This document shows, in pieces, positions 13,771 through 16,096 of a stretch of DNA of 16,096 bases. Numbering within the stretch: the first letter of the stretch is position 1; every line of letters begins with the position of its first letter. A program made the position numbers and the translations under genes. Source of the DNA: CG10-46-32 sp964606465 (lineage in GTDB: Bacteria; Patescibacteriota; Patescibacteriia; UBA2169). The stretch is taken from assembly GCA_964606465.1 (NCBI GenBank), contig CAZSGI010000014.1, forward strand, positions 1 to 16,096. Reading direction: 5' to 3'. Under the pieces are notes generated by a model, which was given only the letters and a program-made list of their open reading frames with translations, searched no databases and was not told where the DNA came from.

Positions 13771-14616
13771 TGCCGAAAGCGAACAGGCGTACGTGCTGAT
13801 GCCCTGCCACGCGTCCCCGGCGCGCGAGAGGCGTGCGGGCGCGTTTTTGATGGTGTACCGGCGCGCGCTTTTGAGAGATGAGAGTTCGCTCCAGCGGATG
13901 GGCATGGCAACCGGAGCTCCGGCAACTGCGCGGAGCGCGTACGGCGCGACCGAGGTCTCTGCGTACGCGTTGCGCGTGTAATCCAAAAACAACCTGCCGC
14001 GTCGCTTGTTCTTGCGCACCTGGGTGGTGAGCAGCCGCGGATGTTTTGCGGCGAGCGCGTCCGCAATGCCTCGCGCGACGGCGCGGACTTCGTCAAAGCG
14101 GTGCCGGCGTTTGAGCGGGACGACCACGTGCAGGCCAACCACGCCCGTAGTCATGACGAATGATTTGACGCCGCGCTCGTGGAGCAGTTTTTTGAGCGCT
14201 CGCGCCGCGAACTTGACCGCTCTGAAGTCGTCTCTTGCGGGGTCCAAATCAAACAGTATCTTGTCCGGGTACTGCGGCTTGTCGGACCGAGAGAGCCAGA
14301 GGTGTGGGGTAATCACTGCCTGGTTTGCGAGGTACACCAGGTCGTTCGCGGTGTTTATGACCGGATGCACGATTGAGCCTCCTTCTTTTTTGAGGCGCGC
14401 GCGAGAAACCCACTTCGGAAAGTAATCGCTCACCTCCTGCTGGAAAAACCCTTCCTTGCCGATGCCGTCCGGAAACCGGTGCATGGTCACGGGCCTGCCC
14501 TTGGTATGAAGCAGCATGTACTTGGCAACCTCCTCGTAGTATACCATGACATCACCTTTAGTGATGTTGGCTCTTGGAAACAGGACCTTATCAAGGTTTG
14601 AAAGCTCAACCTTCAT
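13759..14616 (-). CDS. LigD-type polymerase domain protein (archaeo-eukaryotic primase fold), stand-alone
   Basis: 285 aa, one domain. The family adds ribo- or deoxyribonucleotides at breaks in bacterial non-homologous end joining. The catalytic FDLDPARDD (122-130) supplies Asp123 and Asp125. TTGVVGLHVVVPL (156-168) is the S/T-G-x-x-G-L-H nucleotide-binding motif, and LDYTRN (211-216) supplies the third Asp (212). The C-terminal PIRWSEL and RL-x-x-x-x-D-x-W elements (239-270) are also typical. Its ATG overlaps the stop of the phosphoesterase gene (ATGA), so the two form an operon. No ATP-dependent ligase domain and no Ku gene are in the window. The partner ligase may be encoded elsewhere. Confidence 0.92.
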   Translation of the reverse strand: MKVELSNLDKVLFPRANITKGDVMVYYEEVAKYMLLHTKGRPVTMHRFPDGIGKEGFFQQEVSDYFPKWVSRARLKKEGGSIVHPVINTANDLVYLANQAVITPHLWLSRSDKPQYPDKILFDLDPARDDFRAVKFAARALKKLLHERGVKSFVMTTGVVGLHVVVPLKRRHRFDEVRAVARGIADALAAKHPRLLTTQVRKNKRRGRLFLDYTRNAYAETSVAPYALRAVAGAPVAMPIRWSELSSLKSARRYTIKNAPARLSRAGDAWQGISTYACSLSALRE

Positions 14617-15131
14617 CGCGCTTTCATCTTAATCATGAGCCAGTTTTTACCCGCCGAAGAGGAGGGTTTCTTCTCACCCCCGAACTTCGTGCGCACCAAC
14701 GCGTACTTGCCTTTGAGCTTTTTGCCGGAGAATGAAACTTCTATCTGGCCTTCCTTGACCGCACTCTTCATGGGCATCTGGGTTTTGTCTTTTTTTTGTT
14801 TGATGTTCTGGTACGTTCCCTGGTCCCAGATTTTGACCGTGCCTGCGCCATACTCCCCTTTTGGAATCGTGCCTTCAAATGACCCATACTCCATGGGGTG
14901 GTCCTCGGTCATAACTGCCAGGCGCTTGTCCTGCGGGCGCAGGGGCGGCCCTTTTGGCACGGCCCATGACTTGAGCACTCCGTCAATTTCAAGACGCACG
15001 TCATAGTGCAGGGCGCGCGCCGCGTGCTTCTGCACCACAAACACGGGCCGCGTTGACGCCTGCTTCTTTGACGAACCCGCGGGCTCGCTCGTTTTCTTGA
15101 AATCGCGCTTTTTTCGGTATGCGTTTAACAC
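14613..15131 (-). CDS. LigD 3'-phosphoesterase domain protein, stand-alone
   Basis: 172 aa. The family removes 3'-phosphates and 3'-ribonucleotides from DNA ends, preparing them for ligation. FVVQKHAARALHYDVRLEID (31-50) gives the Mn site residues His36, His42 and Asp44, plus Arg46. EDHPMEYGSFEGTIPKGEYG (76-95) gives His78. Their spacing equals that of the characterised Pseudomonas LigD phosphoesterase (H42, H48, D50, R52, H84). The Lys-rich, low-complexity N-terminus (1-28) may bind DNA. The start is GTG at 15131. A TG-extended -10 (TACCAT) 6 bases upstream suggests a leaderless GTG-start mRNA. It is the first gene of an operon with the LigD polymerase. Confidence 0.93.
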   Translation of the reverse strand: MLNAYRKKRDFKKTSEPAGSSKKQASTRPVFVVQKHAARALHYDVRLEIDGVLKSWAVPKGPPLRPQDKRLAVMTEDHPMEYGSFEGTIPKGEYGAGTVKIWDQGTYQNIKQKKDKTQMPMKSAVKEGQIEVSFSGKKLKGKYALVRTKFGGEKKPSSSAGKNWLMIKMKAR

Positions 15132-15137
15132 ACGTGT

Positions 15138-15146
15138 ATGGTACCA
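15138..15146 (-). promoter_or_regulatory. Possible extended -10 promoter of the LigD operon
   Basis: TGGTACCAT on the minus strand, with TACCAT at 15143-15138, lies 6 bases before the GTG start and just after the U run of the previous terminator. The layout is the same as at pgi. Confidence 0.45.
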
Positions 15147-15183
15147 AAAAAAAGGGGGAAGCAGTAGTACTACCTGCTTCCCC
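15146..15183 (-). terminator. Intrinsic terminator of the lipoprotein gene
   Basis: A 10-bp stem (15183-15174 with 15064+91=15155 to 15164) with a nine-base loop is followed by one more C and eight U residues (15153-15146). It is a textbook terminator, about 35 bases after the lipoprotein stop. Confidence 0.92.
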
Positions 15184-15217
15184 TAAACGCTGACGGTTCG
15201 CGCGGGGCGCGCAGACG

Positions 15218-15970
15218 CTACACGTTGTAGGTCTCGCGGAACTGCTCCACCACGCCCACGATGATGTCGCGTAATGCGTCCAAGGTGCCGCCGAAGAGCT
15301 CGCGGAAATCATCCATGGTCCAGCCGAGCCGCTCAAGCACCTCAGCCACGAATCCGACAACGAACACGGCTCCGCCGATGACGAGGCCCGCAATGGCAAT
15401 GGTGCCCAAGCCCGCGGCTATGAACTTGAACGCCGAGAGCCCGAGCCACGCCGCGAGCGCAACGCCTGCCACGGCAATGCCGTTTCGCATCCACTGGTCC
15501 GAGTCAATGCTCTGCCCGGGTTTTGCGGCCGGAAGCGGGTACGCGGCAGGCTTGCCTGCGAGCTCCAGAAGATTGCCAGATGCGTCGGTGAGGCGCAACA
15601 TCGGGGCGAGCCCCTCAAATCCGAGCCTGACGAACGCGCGCTCCCCGTCCTGCTTGGTGAACGCCGGGCGGAACGCTCCTTCGCGGTCCGGGTGGAACCC
15701 GAAGCCGAACGAGACGATCCTGCCGGACGCGTCCTTGACGCGGAACTGCCGGTCGGTGCCCGGGTTCGCGGCTAAGGAATCCATAAGCGTCGGCACTCCG
15801 GCGAGCGCAGACACTACGGACTCCTCGCTCTCTTCCATCATCACGCCTTGTTCTTCGGGTCCTGACGGGCTGTCAGCACCGCAAGAAACGAACAGCAAAT
15901 TACAGAAGCTTGCGATGAGCACCACTGCGGTACACCGCAGTGCAAAAGGATACTGCTTGGCGTTCTGCAT
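15218..15970 (-). CDS. Lipoprotein of unknown function with two C-terminal hydrophobic segments
   Basis: 250 aa from ATG 15970, chosen over the upstream ATG at 16015 because GGAGGG lies a few bases before it and the signal peptide then has a normal length. The signal (MQNAKQYPFALRCTAVVL...) ends in LLFVSC, a near-lipobox with Cys30. A Ser/Gly/Glu-rich linker (31-52) is followed by a probable beta-rich domain (about 74-140: FRVKDASGRIVSFGFGF, FVRLGFEGL, LRLTDASGNLLEL). Two hydrophobic stretches (about 164-180 and 183-210) come next, then an acidic/amphipathic tail ending in YNV. I do not recognise a family. A lipoprotein that also carries C-terminal membrane helices is unusual. It is a single-gene unit with its own promoter and terminator. 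Confidence 0.85.
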   Translation of the reverse strand: MQNAKQYPFALRCTAVVLIASFCNLLFVSCGADSPSGPEEQGVMMEESEESVVSALAGVPTLMDSLAANPGTDRQFRVKDASGRIVSFGFGFHPDREGAFRPAFTKQDGERAFVRLGFEGLAPMLRLTDASGNLLELAGKPAAYPLPAAKPGQSIDSDQWMRNGIAVAGVALAAWLGLSAFKFIAAGLGTIAIAGLVIGGAVFVVGFVAEVLERLGWTMDDFRELFGGTLDALRDIIVGVVEQFRETYNV

Positions 15971-15989
15971 GGCACCCTCCTTCGTGGTA

Positions 15990-16004
15990 TGCGAGAATCT
16001 CGCA
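15990..16004. repeat. 15-base palindrome next to the lipoprotein ribosome binding site
   Basis: TGCGAGA and TCTCGCA are complementary around a single central base. It lies between the -10 box and the Shine-Dalgarno, so it could be an operator or a leader hairpin. Confidence 0.45.
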
Positions 16005-16026
16005 GTGCACATCAAAAGAACAGCTC

Positions 16027-16055
16027 ATCCTAGCACTGATGCGCGGTTTTGTCAA
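16027..16055 (-). promoter_or_regulatory. Promoter of the lipoprotein gene
   Basis: A perfect -35 TTGACA (16055-16050), a 17-base spacer and -10 TAGGAT (16032-16027) on the minus strand. This is the best -35 in the window. The predicted leader is about 50 bases and includes the 15990 palindrome. Confidence 0.8.
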
Positions 16056-16066
16056 CCGAAAAAGTG

Positions 16067-16075
16067 TGGTACAAT
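16067..16075 (+). promoter_or_regulatory. Divergent extended -10 promoter
   Basis: TGGTACAAT on the plus strand lies 8 bases before an ATG at 16084. It resembles the TGGTATACT boxes in front of other genes here. Its upstream region overlaps the lipoprotein promoter. Confidence 0.5.
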
Positions 16076-16083
16076 GGAGCCGC

Positions 16084-16096
16084 ATGAAACAGAGCG
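16084..16096 (+). CDS. Start of a divergent gene (partial, runs off the right edge)
   Basis: Only ATG AAA CAG AGC (MKQS) is visible. The call rests on the extended -10 box 8 bases upstream and on GGAG before the ATG. Nothing can be said about its function. Confidence 0.4.

Noticed and set aside
1..16096. CRISPR arrays, tRNA or rRNA genes, insertion sequences
   Set aside because: I saw no regular spaced repeats, cloverleaf, rRNA segment, transposase or terminal repeats.

Overview
The window is bacterial. It has sigma70-type promoters, a bacterial HU protein, bacterial CysRS and phosphoglucose isomerase, and standard-code stops including TGA. It is rich in G+C by eye and very compact. Every gene in it is on the minus strand except a 13-base stub at the right edge. 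Short leaders or none, ATGA overlaps, a cobalamin-dependent ribonucleotide reductase and several family-less membrane and surface proteins suggest a small-genome lineage such as Candidate Phyla Radiation/Patescibacteria. That placement is inference, not proof.

Left third (1-5249) is a vitamin B12 module. In transcription order (right to left), cob(I)alamin adenosyltransferase (5209-4628) makes AdoCbl. A class II ribonucleotide reductase (4489-2108) uses it, from a promoter carrying two NrdR-box-like palindromes. Then a cobalamin riboswitch with an intrinsic terminator (1950-1739) controls a twin-arginine-type lipoprotein (1712-1098) that resembles a lone DUF4430 (transcobalamin beta-domain-like) domain. 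Next comes a secreted protein (1043 to beyond the left edge) with squalene-cyclase/prenyltransferase-type alpha-toroid repeats followed by a DUF4430-like domain. That is the domain order of animal transcobalamin and intrinsic factor. The module therefore appears to cover capture, adenosylation and use of B12, and is the most interesting part of the window.

Middle (5235-10465): a four-gene operon encodes a GT-B/MGDG-synthase-like glycosyltransferase, an EamA-type transporter, an unrecognised five-helix membrane protein and a membrane-anchored TIM-barrel glycoside hydrolase. It probably makes or remodels a surface glycoconjugate. Upstream is an Nramp-family-like transporter that lacks the canonical metal-binding motifs.

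Right third (10490-16096): glucose-6-phosphate isomerase, an HU protein with its own terminator, cysteinyl-tRNA synthetase with an unusually long leader, and a two-gene LigD operon (phosphoesterase then primase-type polymerase, no ligase domain). Last are a lipoprotein of unknown function with a good promoter and terminator, and the first codons of a divergent plus-strand gene.

Several genes have a TATACT-type -10 box only 6-11 bases before the start codon, so leaderless or nearly leaderless mRNA seems common here. Only the lipoproteins and HU show clear Shine-Dalgarno sequences.
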